Assembly: GCF_900130035.1 (NCBI RefSeq)
Contig: NZ_FQXQ01000002.1
Span: forward strand, 372,001-436,000
Direction of reading: 5' to 3'
Length of the DNA stretch: 64,000 nt
Source of the DNA: Wenyingzhuangia marina
Lineage (GTDB): Bacteria; Bacteroidota; Bacteroidia; Flavobacteriales; Flavobacteriaceae
Below the pieces are notes generated by a model, which saw only the letters and a program-made list of their open reading frames with translations, had not been told where the DNA came from and did no database searches. Both the position numbers and the translations under genes were made by a program. The first letter of the stretch is position 1; every line of letters starts with the position of its first letter. This document shows, piece by piece, positions 1 through 7,936 of the stretch.

Positions 1-894
1 TCAGGTTTCCAGCCTGTTTTGGTAGGTTGTTATGATAAAAATATGGTTCAGACATATTTTATTAACAAGACTGAATATCCTATTCATTTTATAGAGATTC
101 CCTCAAATGATACTTGGGCTAGAGATCATGCAGCGATTACTATTTTAGCTGATGAAAAACCTATTTTATTAGATTTTACTTTTAATGGTTGGGGACAAAA
201 ATTTGAAGCTACTTTAGACAATCAAATTACCCAAAACTTAAAGACTTCTGTTTTTAAAAACCTAAACATTCAGGTAGAAGATTTTATTTTAGAAGGCGGA
301 GCCATTGAATCAGACGGAGAAGGAACATTATTAACAACCTCAGAATGTTTGTTATCTGAATTCCGTAATCCAAACATGACCAAAGAACAAATTGATGTTT
401 ATTTAAAAAACACTTTTGGACTTGAAAAAATATTATGGTTAGACCACGGTTATTTGGCTGGTGATGATACCGATTCTCATATTGATACTCTGGCAAGATT
501 ATGTGATAAAAACACCATTGCTTATGTAAAATGTGAGGATAAAAATGATGAGCATTACGAGGCTTTACAAAAAATGGAAGCTCAATTAAAAACATTTACC
601 AATAGTAAAAATGAGCCTTATAAGTTAATTCCTTTACCTTGGCCTAATGCTTGCTTTAATGAGGATGGAGAACGTATTCCTGCTACCTATGCCAATTTTT
701 TAATCGTAAATAACGGAGTATTGGTACCTATCTACAATATCCCTCAAGACCAAGAAGCATTAGATATTATTCAATCTATTTTTCCTGAAAGAAAAGTAAT
801 TGGTTTAGATTGTTTACCATTAATTGATCAACATGGTTCTTTGCATTGTATTAGTATGCAATATCCTGAACAAGTAAAATTAAATATTTCTTAA
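1..894 (+). CDS. aguA: Agmatine deiminase (5' end outside window)
   Basis: Converts agmatine to N-carbamoylputrescine plus ammonia in the cytoplasm, the first step of the agmatine route to putrescine. The reading frame is open from base 1, so the N-terminus lies outside the window; the TTG at 19 is only the first in-window start-like codon. Visible family motifs are WARDHAAI, the EGGAIE block, the DDTDSHID block with a catalytic-type His, and LHCISMQ near the C-terminus, whose Cys (codon 847-849) is the expected nucleophile. About 297 codons are present of roughly 345 usual for the family. The next gene encodes the following enzyme of the pathway, which supports the call. Confidence 0.93.
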   Translation, partial: SGFQPVLVGCYDKNMVQTYFINKTEYPIHFIEIPSNDTWARDHAAITILADEKPILLDFTFNGWGQKFEATLDNQITQNLKTSVFKNLNIQVEDFILEGGAIESDGEGTLLTTSECLLSEFRNPNMTKEQIDVYLKNTFGLEKILWLDHGYLAGDDTDSHIDTLARLCDKNTIAYVKCEDKNDEHYEALQKMEAQLKTFTNSKNEPYKLIPLPWPNACFNEDGERIPATYANFLIVNNGVLVPIYNIPQDQEALDIIQSIFPERKVIGLDCLPLIDQHGSLHCISMQYPEQVKLNIS

Positions 895-921
895 TACCTA
901 AAATCTATTGTATATTTAAAA

Positions 922-967
922 TGTCAATTCGAGTAATTTAGAGATACGAAAAATTGTATCGAGAACT
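922..967 (+). repeat. Dispersed intergenic repeat, copy A
   Basis: An element starting GTCAATTCGAGTAATTT and ending ATTGTATCGAGAACTC. It matches, with internal differences, the reverse complement of 52641-52692 (copy C) and its ends match 52579-52618 (copy B). Elements with TCGAG/CTCGA ends are common between genes in Flavobacteriaceae. It separates the agmatine deiminase gene from the amidase gene. The function is unknown. Confidence 0.6.
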
Positions 968-1011
968 CACTCAAATTGATATCTTTTTTATAAAAGTATA
1001 ACATTCCTATC

Positions 1012-1896
1012 ATGAGTAAATTAAAAGTTGGAATTGTACAACAAACCTGTACAACAGACAAACAAAATAATATTGATAAATCTATTGCAGGCATCAAACA
1101 ATGTGTAAAAGATGGTGCTGAACTGGTTATTTTACAAGAATTACACACTGGTATATATTTCTGCCAAGCAGAAGAAGTAGATATGTTTGAGTGGGCAGAG
1201 CCTATTCCTGGACCTTCATATCATCAATTTGCTGCTATTGCAAAAGAATTAAATATTGTATTGGTTACTTCATTATTCGAAAAAAGAGCTCCTGGAATTT
1301 ATCATAACACCGCAGTCGTTTTTGAAAAAGATGGAACTGAAGCTGGAAAATACAGAAAAATGCACATTCCTGATGACCCCGCTTATTATGAAAAATTTTA
1401 TTTTACTCCAGGAGATTTAGGATTCAATCCTATTCAAACTTCTGTGGGAAAATTAGGGGTTTTAATTTGTTGGGATCAATGGTATCCAGAAGCGGCTAGA
1501 TTAATGGCTATGGCAGGTGCAGAAATGTTAATTTACCCAACTGCTATTGGTTATGAAAGTACAGATACAGATGAAGAAAAAGCAAGACAACGTGGTGCTT
1601 GGATGGTTTCCCAAAGAGGTCATGCCGTTGCCAATGGTTTACCCGTCATTGCTGTAAATCGTGTTGGTTTTGAAAAAGATTGGACAAACGTAACCAACGG
1701 AATTGAATTTTGGGGAACTAGTTTTGTAGCTGGACCACAAGGAGAAATTGTTTGGGAAGCCAATCAAAAAGAAGAGTTAACAAAAGTGATAGAAATAGAC
1801 AAAAAACGCACAGAAGACGTAAGACGTATTTGGCCTTTCTTTAGAGACAGACGTATTGATGCCTATGGAGATATTACCAAAAGGTATATTGATTAA
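1012..1896 (+). CDS. aguB: N-carbamoylputrescine amidase
   Basis: Nitrilase-superfamily enzyme (294 aa) that hydrolyses N-carbamoylputrescine to putrescine, CO2 and ammonia in the cytoplasm. The catalytic triad is visible as Glu43 (LQELH), Lys116 (YRKMHIP) and Cys153 (LICWDQWYPE). Length is typical for AguB, and the ATG start gives the standard N-terminus of the family. It lies 117 bp downstream of the agmatine deiminase gene on the same strand, with a dispersed repeat between them. Together the two genes supply putrescine for the carboxyspermidine genes downstream. Confidence 0.95.
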   Translation: MSKLKVGIVQQTCTTDKQNNIDKSIAGIKQCVKDGAELVILQELHTGIYFCQAEEVDMFEWAEPIPGPSYHQFAAIAKELNIVLVTSLFEKRAPGIYHNTAVVFEKDGTEAGKYRKMHIPDDPAYYEKFYFTPGDLGFNPIQTSVGKLGVLICWDQWYPEAARLMAMAGAEMLIYPTAIGYESTDTDEEKARQRGAWMVSQRGHAVANGLPVIAVNRVGFEKDWTNVTNGIEFWGTSFVAGPQGEIVWEANQKEELTKVIEIDKKRTEDVRRIWPFFRDRRIDAYGDITKRYID

Positions 1897-2068
1897 TTAC
1901 TGATTCAAAATAATCTTCTGTAAGCTCTGACTGAGTTTGCAGAAGATTGAAAAAAAGTACATATTACCATTAAAATAAATCAATTAGTAGTTACATAAAA
2001 CCATTATTAAACAAGACTCCTACATTTTTTAATACTGTATTTTTACATTTTTAAAATTCATCTTGATT

Positions 2069-3352
2069 ATGAGGAAAGAAATTATTAGAAAAGGATATTT
2101 CAACCTAATCTTAAATACTTTATGGGTAGGGATTTTTGCGACACTATTGGGTTACTCTCTAAAAAATAGTACCGCTTTTTTTGAAGAATCTTTATTAGAA
2201 AAAGTACATCATTTACCTATCTTATATTTCTTTCTTCCTTCTGTAGGAATCACCATCATTTATTTTACTAGGAAATATTTATTTAAAGGAAAACAAAACA
2301 AAGGAATCAAGGAAATTTTTAATACGCTTGAAAATAGAAAAGATGAACTTCCTTTTTACAAAATTCCCTCACATTATATCAACGGATTTTTAACCGTAGT
2401 TTTTGGAGGCTCTACAGGAGTAGAAGTTTCTACAGTAATAGCCACAGCCGCTATAGGAAGTGCTGTTTATAAAAAAGATAAAGTTGCCAATGCTTATAAA
2501 ACCGAATTAATTTGTGCGGGAGTAGCTGCAGGAGTCACAACATTGTTTGGGAGTCCCATTGCTGGACTGTTATTTGCCATAGAGGTCATTTCCCGAAAAG
2601 TAACCAAAACCATTTTTTTAAGTTGTGGAATTTCAATATCCATTGCACAAACATTTATGTATTTTTTTGACAATAACAAATTGTTTGATTTTGAAGTTTT
2701 TAATTGGAATTACCAAGCCATACCTTATATGATTTTATTAAGTATTTTAGCGGGTTTACTTGCCGTGTTTTTTACCAAAAGTGTTATTTTCATCAAATCT
2801 ACCTTTGCCAAAATAAAAAACAACTTTATTCGTGTTAATACTGGGGCGTTATTAGTAGGTACTGCTATTTTTATTTTCCCTGCTTTATACGGAGATAGTT
2901 ACCATGCCATTCCCGAATTATTATCAACTACAGATTACAAAACCATTTCTATCGGTTTTATGTTATCAATGATATTCATTGTTTTTTTAAAACCATTAGT
3001 CGCTTCATTAACCTTGGGTGCAGGTGGAGATGGCGGTGTTTTTGCACCGAGCATTGTAACAGGTGCCATTTTAGGAATTTTTGTAGCTCAATTTTGTAAT
3101 CATTCTTTTAACACCGAGTTAATTGTTTTAAATTTTGCTTTAATTGGTGCCGCAACCATGTTAAGTGCAGCCATACATGCTCCTTTAACAGCATTGTTTT
3201 TAACTTGTAATATTGTAAACAATGGTTTTGCCCTTTTTGTTCCTTTGTTTTTTGGGGTTTTTATTGCTAAATACCTCGCTTTTTACGTGTGCAATTACAC
3301 CGTATATACTTATGAAAAAGGAAATAAAAAACTATCTATTCAACTGAAGTAA
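2069..3352 (+). CDS. ClC-family voltage-gated chloride channel/antiporter
   Basis: Integral membrane protein of about 427 aa that moves chloride, possibly in exchange for protons. Family signatures are GGSTGVEVSTV (the gating-Glu region, written GREGP in E. coli ClcA), FGSPIAGLLFAIE, LGAGGDGGVFAPS and the late SAAIHAPLTAL helix. No C-terminal CBS domains are present. I use the ATG at 2069; an in-frame TTG at 2063 is a weaker alternative. It sits between the putrescine-making and carboxyspermidine genes on the same strand, but 110-170 bp gaps on both sides do not prove co-transcription. Channel versus antiporter cannot be decided here. Confidence 0.9.
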   Translation: MRKEIIRKGYFNLILNTLWVGIFATLLGYSLKNSTAFFEESLLEKVHHLPILYFFLPSVGITIIYFTRKYLFKGKQNKGIKEIFNTLENRKDELPFYKIPSHYINGFLTVVFGGSTGVEVSTVIATAAIGSAVYKKDKVANAYKTELICAGVAAGVTTLFGSPIAGLLFAIEVISRKVTKTIFLSCGISISIAQTFMYFFDNNKLFDFEVFNWNYQAIPYMILLSILAGLLAVFFTKSVIFIKSTFAKIKNNFIRVNTGALLVGTAIFIFPALYGDSYHAIPELLSTTDYKTISIGFMLSMIFIVFLKPLVASLTLGAGGDGGVFAPSIVTGAILGIFVAQFCNHSFNTELIVLNFALIGAATMLSAAIHAPLTALFLTCNIVNNGFALFVPLFFGVFIAKYLAFYVCNYTVYTYEKGNKKLSIQLK

Positions 3353-3436
3353 TTAGTCATTGAAAATCAATCTCCTAGATAAGTTTTTTTTGATGAAAAA
3401 AAACTCCTATTTTTAAACGTAATTTGAAAAAAAAAT

Positions 3437-3444
3437 TACATTTG
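3437..3444 (+). promoter_or_regulatory. Possible -7 box for the carboxyspermidine dehydrogenase gene
   Basis: TACATTTG matches the Bacteroidota -7 consensus TAnnTTTG and lies 34 bp before the start codon. No clear TTG -33 box lies at the usual spacing, so this is a moderate call. Confidence 0.45.
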
Positions 3445-3478
3445 CCGAAAATTATAAATCAATTTAACAACATTAAAA

Positions 3479-4678
3479 ATGTCTAGAGTTTTAATCATTG
3501 GTGCTGGTGGAGTTGGTAGCGTTGTTGCACAAAAGTGTGCTGCTTCTCCCGAAGTTTTTTCTGAAATTATGTTAGCAAGCAGAACAAAATCTAAATGTGA
3601 TGCGATTGCTGCTTTAATTAAGGATAGAAATATTCAAACCGCACAAGTGGATGCTGATAGCGTACCAGAATTGGTTGCGTTATTTAATGAGTTTAAGCCA
3701 GAATTGGTCATCAACGTTGCGTTGCCATATCAGGATTTAACTATTATGGATGCTTGTTTAGAAACAGGTGTAAACTATTTAGATACTGCTAACTATGAGC
3801 CTAAAGACGAAGCTAAGTTTGAATATAGCTGGCAATGGGCTTATCAAGATAAATTTAAAGAAAAAGGATTAACCGCTATTTTAGGTTGTGGTTTTGATCC
3901 TGGTGTGACTAGTATTTATACTGCATATGCTGCCAAACATCACTTTGATGAAATTCACTATTTAGATATTGTGGATTGTAACGCTGGTGATCACGGTAAA
4001 GCATTTGCGACCAACTTTAACCCAGAAATAAACATCCGTGAAGTGATTCAAAAAGGGCGTTACTGGGAAAATGGTCAATGGGTAGAAACAGAACCACATG
4101 AAATAAAACAAGCATTGAATTATCCTAATATTGGTCCTAAAAATTCTTATGTTATTTATCATGAGGAACTAGAATCATTGGTTAAAAACTTCCCTACCTT
4201 AAAACGTGCTCGTTTTTGGATGACGTTTGGTGATGAATATTTAACACACTTACGTGTCATTCAAAACATTGGTATGGCTAGTATTGAGCCTATTATGTAC
4301 AAAGGTGTAGAAATTGTTCCTTTACAATTTTTAAAAGAAACTTTACCTAAACCAGAAGAATTAGCTGATGGTTATACAGGTGAAACTTCTATTGGTTGTA
4401 GAATTAAAGGAATTAAAGACGGTAAAGAAAAAACGTATTACGTTTGGAACAACTGTAAACACCAAGATGCTTTTGATGATGTATCGTCTCAAGGAGTATC
4501 ATACACTACAGGAGTACCTGCTATGTTAGGAGCGATGATGTTCTTAACGGGTAAATGGAAAAAACCTGGAGTTTATAACGTGGAAGAATTTAACCCAGAT
4601 CCTTTTATGGAATTGATTGGTCAATATGGATTGCCTTGGCAAGAAGAGATCAATGGTAATTTGGAAATGAAATATTAA
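3479..4678 (+). CDS. Carboxynorspermidine/carboxyspermidine dehydrogenase (saccharopine dehydrogenase family)
   Basis: NADPH-dependent reductive condensation of aspartate semialdehyde with a diamine (putrescine giving carboxyspermidine, or diaminopropane giving carboxynorspermidine). The 399-aa protein starts with a Rossmann motif, GAGGVGS at residues 8-14, followed by the saccharopine-dehydrogenase-like fold; LGCGFDPGVTSIY is a characteristic block. Length fits the family. The next gene is the matching decarboxylase. Because the neighbouring genes make putrescine, spermidine is the likely end product; substrate choice is inferred. Confidence 0.92.
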   Translation: MSRVLIIGAGGVGSVVAQKCAASPEVFSEIMLASRTKSKCDAIAALIKDRNIQTAQVDADSVPELVALFNEFKPELVINVALPYQDLTIMDACLETGVNYLDTANYEPKDEAKFEYSWQWAYQDKFKEKGLTAILGCGFDPGVTSIYTAYAAKHHFDEIHYLDIVDCNAGDHGKAFATNFNPEINIREVIQKGRYWENGQWVETEPHEIKQALNYPNIGPKNSYVIYHEELESLVKNFPTLKRARFWMTFGDEYLTHLRVIQNIGMASIEPIMYKGVEIVPLQFLKETLPKPEELADGYTGETSIGCRIKGIKDGKEKTYYVWNNCKHQDAFDDVSSQGVSYTTGVPAMLGAMMFLTGKWKKPGVYNVEEFNPDPFMELIGQYGLPWQEEINGNLEMKY

Positions 4679-4730
4679 CAATATCAAACAAAACTTGGTT
4701 GTTTAACTAAGTAACATGTTTACAAAATAT

Positions 4731-4773
4731 AGGTAGTAGGTATTTCTTTTTAAGAACTACTTACTACCTTTTT
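4731..4773 (+). terminator. Terminator-like hairpin directly upstream of nspC
   Basis: Arms 4731-4748 and 4752-4769 form an 18-bp stem with one G-U pair and one mismatch, a 3-nt loop and a following run of five T. It has the form of a rho-independent terminator for the dehydrogenase gene, yet ends only 11 bp before the nspC start codon, so nspC has no room for a promoter after it. It may act as an attenuator or translation-control hairpin. Confidence 0.7.
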
Positions 4774-4784
4774 AATTCTCCATT

Positions 4785-5921
4785 ATGGATTACAGCAAAA
4801 TACCTTCAACTGCATTTGTGCTAGATGAAAAATTGTTAAGAGACAATTTAAGCTTAATTAAAAATGTGCAAGACCAAGCTGGTATAGAAATTATTCTAGC
4901 TTTTAAAGGTTTTGCTATGTGGGGAGCTTTCCCTATTGTTCGCGAATATATCAAAGGAGCAACAGCCAGTTCTTTATACGAAGCTCGTTTGTGTTTTGAA
5001 GAAATGAAAACCAAAGCACATACGTATGCTGCTGCTTATGTTCCTGAAGAATTTGAGGAATTAATGAGTTACAGTTCTCATATTGTGTTTAACTCTGTTG
5101 CACAATTTCATAAATATTATGAGCAAACACTTACTGCTGGTCATAAAATTTCTTGCGGAATCAGAATCAACCCAGAACAAAGTGATGTGGAAGTAGATTT
5201 GTACAATCCGAGTTCTCCTAAATCAAGATTAGGGGTCTTAAAGGATTTTATGCCCGAAACTTTACCTGAAGGGGTTGAAGGTTTGCATTTCCACGTGTTA
5301 TGTGAATCGGATTCGTATAGTCTAGAAAGAACTTTAGTCGCTTTAGAAAAAAGATTTGGGGAATACTTACATCAAATTAAGTGGATTAATATGGGCGGTG
5401 GTCATTTAATGACTCGTAAAGGTTATGACACAGAACACTTAATCAACCTATTAAAAGCATTTAAAGAAAAGTATAACATTCATATTTTGTTAGAACCCGG
5501 AAGTGCTTTTGCATGGGAAACAGGAGTTTTAACTTCTACGGTGTTAGATATTGTAGAAAGTCGTGGAGTAAAAACAGCCATGTTAGATGTATCTTTCACC
5601 GCACACATGCCAGATACTTTAGAAATGCCTTATAGACCTAAAATTATAGGGGCATCAGATCCTGATGAAAACAGCAAATTTGTGTACCGTTTAGGAGGAA
5701 CTAGCTGTTTAGCAGGTGATTTTATGGAAAATTATGCCTTTGAAAAAGAGTTAAATATAGGGGATACTATTATTTTTAAAGATATGATTCATTATACCAT
5801 GGTAAAAACAACTATGTTTAATGGAGTAAAACATCCTGACCTTTGTATTTGGACTCAAAATAACACCTTGAAAACACTACGTAAGTTTAGCTACGAAGAT
5901 TACAAATCAAGACTATCATAA
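4785..5921 (+). CDS. nspC: Carboxynorspermidine/carboxyspermidine decarboxylase
   Basis: PLP-dependent fold-III decarboxylase (378 aa) producing spermidine from carboxyspermidine, or norspermidine from carboxynorspermidine. The PLP-binding lysine is Lys41 (ILAFKGFAMW); the phosphate-binding glycine block NMGGGH, LEPGSAFAW, and GGTSCLAGD, which carries the active-site Cys, are all present. The start at 4785 gives the usual N-terminus (a short lead into IPSTAFVLDE). The gene follows its dehydrogenase partner by 106 bp, but a strong terminator-like hairpin ends just before its ATG, suggesting regulated or reduced expression relative to its partner. Confidence 0.94.
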   Translation: MDYSKIPSTAFVLDEKLLRDNLSLIKNVQDQAGIEIILAFKGFAMWGAFPIVREYIKGATASSLYEARLCFEEMKTKAHTYAAAYVPEEFEELMSYSSHIVFNSVAQFHKYYEQTLTAGHKISCGIRINPEQSDVEVDLYNPSSPKSRLGVLKDFMPETLPEGVEGLHFHVLCESDSYSLERTLVALEKRFGEYLHQIKWINMGGGHLMTRKGYDTEHLINLLKAFKEKYNIHILLEPGSAFAWETGVLTSTVLDIVESRGVKTAMLDVSFTAHMPDTLEMPYRPKIIGASDPDENSKFVYRLGGTSCLAGDFMENYAFEKELNIGDTIIFKDMIHYTMVKTTMFNGVKHPDLCIWTQNNTLKTLRKFSYEDYKSRLS

Positions 5922-5994
5922 TAACTTATTGACAACCAAATAATTATATTTTAAAATAAAAGTAAGTTTATAGTATTTAATAGCTTAAATAGAC

Positions 5995-6002
5995 TACCTT
6001 GC
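5995..6002 (+). promoter_or_regulatory. Weak -7-like box for cold-shock gene
   Basis: TACCTTGC resembles the Bacteroidota -7 consensus TAnnTTTG with one T missing and lies 26 bp upstream of the start codon. The -33 region is unclear. Confidence 0.3.
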
Positions 6003-6028
6003 GGCTTTAAAATATATACAATATTATT

Positions 6029-6220
6029 ATGAGTAACGGTACAGTAAAGTTTTTCAACGATTCAAAAGGATTTGGATTTATTACTCCAGACGATGGAGGA
6101 AGAGATGTGTTTGTTCACATTAACGGTTTAACAGATGAAATCGCAGAAGGTGACAAAGTTTCTTTTGATGTTGAAGAAGGACGTAAAGGATTAAACGCAG
6201 TAAACGTACAAGTTATCTAA
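6029..6220 (+). CDS. csp: Cold-shock domain protein (CspA family)
   Basis: A 63-aa single-domain nucleic-acid-binding protein, thought to melt RNA secondary structure and to act in cold adaptation and general growth. Both RNA-binding motifs are intact: RNP1 KGFGFI at residues 13-18 and RNP2 VFVHI at residues 27-31. It is a monocistronic unit ending in a strong terminator 28 bp downstream. The 107-bp 5' region is AT-rich, as often seen for csp genes, but I see no clear cold-box element. Confidence 0.97.
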   Translation: MSNGTVKFFNDSKGFGFITPDDGGRDVFVHINGLTDEIAEGDKVSFDVEEGRKGLNAVNVQVI

Positions 6221-6247
6221 TTTGATTCCTTTACTATAAAGTTTAAC

Positions 6248-6277
6248 AAAAGCCTATCATTTATTTGATAGGCTTTT
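6248..6277 (+). terminator. Rho-independent terminator of the cold-shock gene
   Basis: A perfect 12-bp stem (AAAAGCCTATCA paired with TGATAGGCTTTT) with a 6-nt loop, followed by a T-rich tract. Confidence 0.9.
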
Positions 6278-6314
6278 CGTTTTTATAGCACCAAATTATT
6301 ATTTGATAACATAA

Positions 6315-6347
6315 AAAAACCTACTCCGAAATTCGAAATAGGTTTTT
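6315..6347 (-). terminator. Terminator of the fucose permease gene
   Basis: Stem AAAAACCTA / TAGGTTTTT with further inner pairing. On the minus strand it lies 34 bp past the permease stop codon and ends in a T run. It could also stop plus-strand read-through. Confidence 0.75.
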
Positions 6348-6381
6348 AACAAACTATACGCTAGTTTTAAACTTCTGTTTA

Positions 6382-7689
6382 TCAATCAGCAAGTTCATAT
6401 TTTTTATTCACTCTTAATCCATACCATGCAATGTAAACAAAACACAACAATGGTAATATAAATGAAATGTTTACTTCTGATACACCTATAATCTTTAGAT
6501 CCGAAACACCATTCCCTCCTAAATCTATAATCATTCCTTGTACTTTTGGCATTAATGCTCCTCCTACAATAGCCATAATCAATCCAGCCGATCCTACTTT
6601 TGATTGCTCCTCAGTTAATCCTCCTAAAGCTATTCCATAAATAGTTGGAAACATTAATGACATACAAAATGAAACTCCTACCAAACTATACAGTCCTACA
6701 ATTCCTTCTATTAAAATAGTTGATGCTGTAAAAAAAACTCCTAGTACAGCAAAGATCATCAATAGTTTACCTGAACTAATAAACCTTAATAAATAAGTTC
6801 CTACTGCTCTACCAATAGTAAAAAGTACAAACGCTGCCATTTGATAGTATCCTGCGGTTACACTATCAATCCCTATTGCTTCGGAATATTGATAAATATA
6901 GGTCCAACACATAATTAAACATCCAGTATGAAAAATTTGAGCCAACACCCCCAACACATATTTTTTGTTTTTTGACAAAGCCTTAAAAGTATCTCCCATT
7001 TTTGGCATCACTCCCTCGTCTTTAGACTGAGGCATTTTGTTTACTACAAACAATACAAACACACCTATTAACACCAATCCTAAAATTACATAAGGATTTC
7101 TTATCACCAATAAATCTGACGTTTTTATTTGTATTTTAGAAAACTCATCTAATGCGCTAAAATTATCAACATCATCACTTTGTAAGTTTTTTAAAACGAA
7201 CTGTTGAGCCACAAACAAACCTGCTATCAACCCCAAAGGATTAAAGGCTTGAGCTAAATTTAAACGTTGTGTAGCTGTTTCTTTAGGTCCCATAGCCAAT
7301 GCATAAGGATTTGCAGCTGTTTCTAAAAAAGCCAAACCAAAAGTTAATATATACAAACCCAAACAGAAAAACCAAAATTGTTCGGTAATGGCAGCTGGAT
7401 AAAACAACAAAGCTCCTACAGCATACAATCCTAAACCTATTAAAATCCCTACTTTATATGAATATTTTCTCATAAACATGGCTGCTGGTAAAGCCATACA
7501 AAAATAACCTCCATAAAAAGCCATTTGAACCCAAGCGGCTTGAGAGTTAGACAACTCTAATACTTTTTTAAATGCCTGTACCATAGGATCAGTTACGGCA
7601 TTGGCAAATCCCCATAAAGCAAACAATGAAGTCACTAAAATGAATGGAACCAGCATATTTTTAGGTACCAATGGTGTTTTTTGCTGCAT
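6382..7689 (-). CDS. fucP: L-fucose permease-like MFS transporter
   Basis: Inner-membrane proton symporter of the FHS family (435 aa, about 12 membrane helices). N-terminal blocks ALWGFANAVTDPM and WVQMAFYGGYFCMALPA, and FLETAANPYALAMGP in the middle, are typical of FucP-type permeases. It diverges from an alpha-L-fucosidase gene 247 bp away, so it probably imports the fucose released in the periplasm. A weak copy of the motif shared by the other units of this locus lies 65 bp upstream of its start. Specificity for fucose is inferred from family and context. Confidence 0.88.
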   Translation of the reverse strand: MQQKTPLVPKNMLVPFILVTSLFALWGFANAVTDPMVQAFKKVLELSNSQAAWVQMAFYGGYFCMALPAAMFMRKYSYKVGILIGLGLYAVGALLFYPAAITEQFWFFCLGLYILTFGLAFLETAANPYALAMGPKETATQRLNLAQAFNPLGLIAGLFVAQQFVLKNLQSDDVDNFSALDEFSKIQIKTSDLLVIRNPYVILGLVLIGVFVLFVVNKMPQSKDEGVMPKMGDTFKALSKNKKYVLGVLAQIFHTGCLIMCWTYIYQYSEAIGIDSVTAGYYQMAAFVLFTIGRAVGTYLLRFISSGKLLMIFAVLGVFFTASTILIEGIVGLYSLVGVSFCMSLMFPTIYGIALGGLTEEQSKVGSAGLIMAIVGGALMPKVQGMIIDLGGNGVSDLKIIGVSEVNISFILPLLCFVYIAWYGLRVNKKYELAD

Positions 7690-7754
7690 ACTTATTTTTT
7701 ATATTTAATTTTTACGAATTATGAAATTAAACAATACAAAAAAAAATGATATTG

Positions 7755-7771
7755 TTTTTTCGACGAAGGAT
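7755..7771 (-). promoter_or_regulatory. Weak copy of shared PUL motif, upstream of the fucose permease gene
   Basis: On the minus strand ATCCTTCGTCGAAAAAA keeps GTCGAAA exactly and 3 of 5 bases of the left half-site of the motif at 7856, 12214 and 34209. It is 65 bp upstream of the permease start codon, within the spacing range of the other copies. Confidence 0.35.
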
Positions 7772-7855
7772 AAAACTAAGAATATAAACGATGAAAAAAA
7801 ATCTATTTTTAATATAAATTTTAACGAACAAAACTTCAAACAGACTTTAAAAATA

Positions 7856-7872
7856 GTCATCTGTCGAAATAG
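7856..7872 (+). promoter_or_regulatory. Shared PUL motif copy 1, upstream of the fucosidase gene
   Basis: GTCATCTGTCGAAATAG. It shares GTCATnnGTCnAAAT with sites before the GH92 operon (12214) and susC (34209). It is 64 bp upstream of the preferred fucosidase start, and TAGTATTG, a -7-like box with one mismatch, overlaps its end (7870-7877). Confidence 0.55.
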
Positions 7873-7936
7873 TATTGTGTAATGATTTTTAATTATGATA
7901 TTAGCTTTTATTAGCTATCTACATATAAAATTTATC

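Noticed and set aside
1912-1948. Hairpin AATCTTCTG / CAGAAGATT after the N-carbamoylputrescine amidase gene
   Set aside because: It has a 19-nt loop and is followed by GAAAAAAAG, so no T tract supports a terminator on the plus strand, and no minus-strand gene needs it. Not listed as a feature.
7895-7936. Longer start of the fucosidase gene at 7895
   Set aside because: It would add 14 residues in front of a standard lipoprotein signal peptide; the internal ATG at 7937 gives a normal length and lipobox position.
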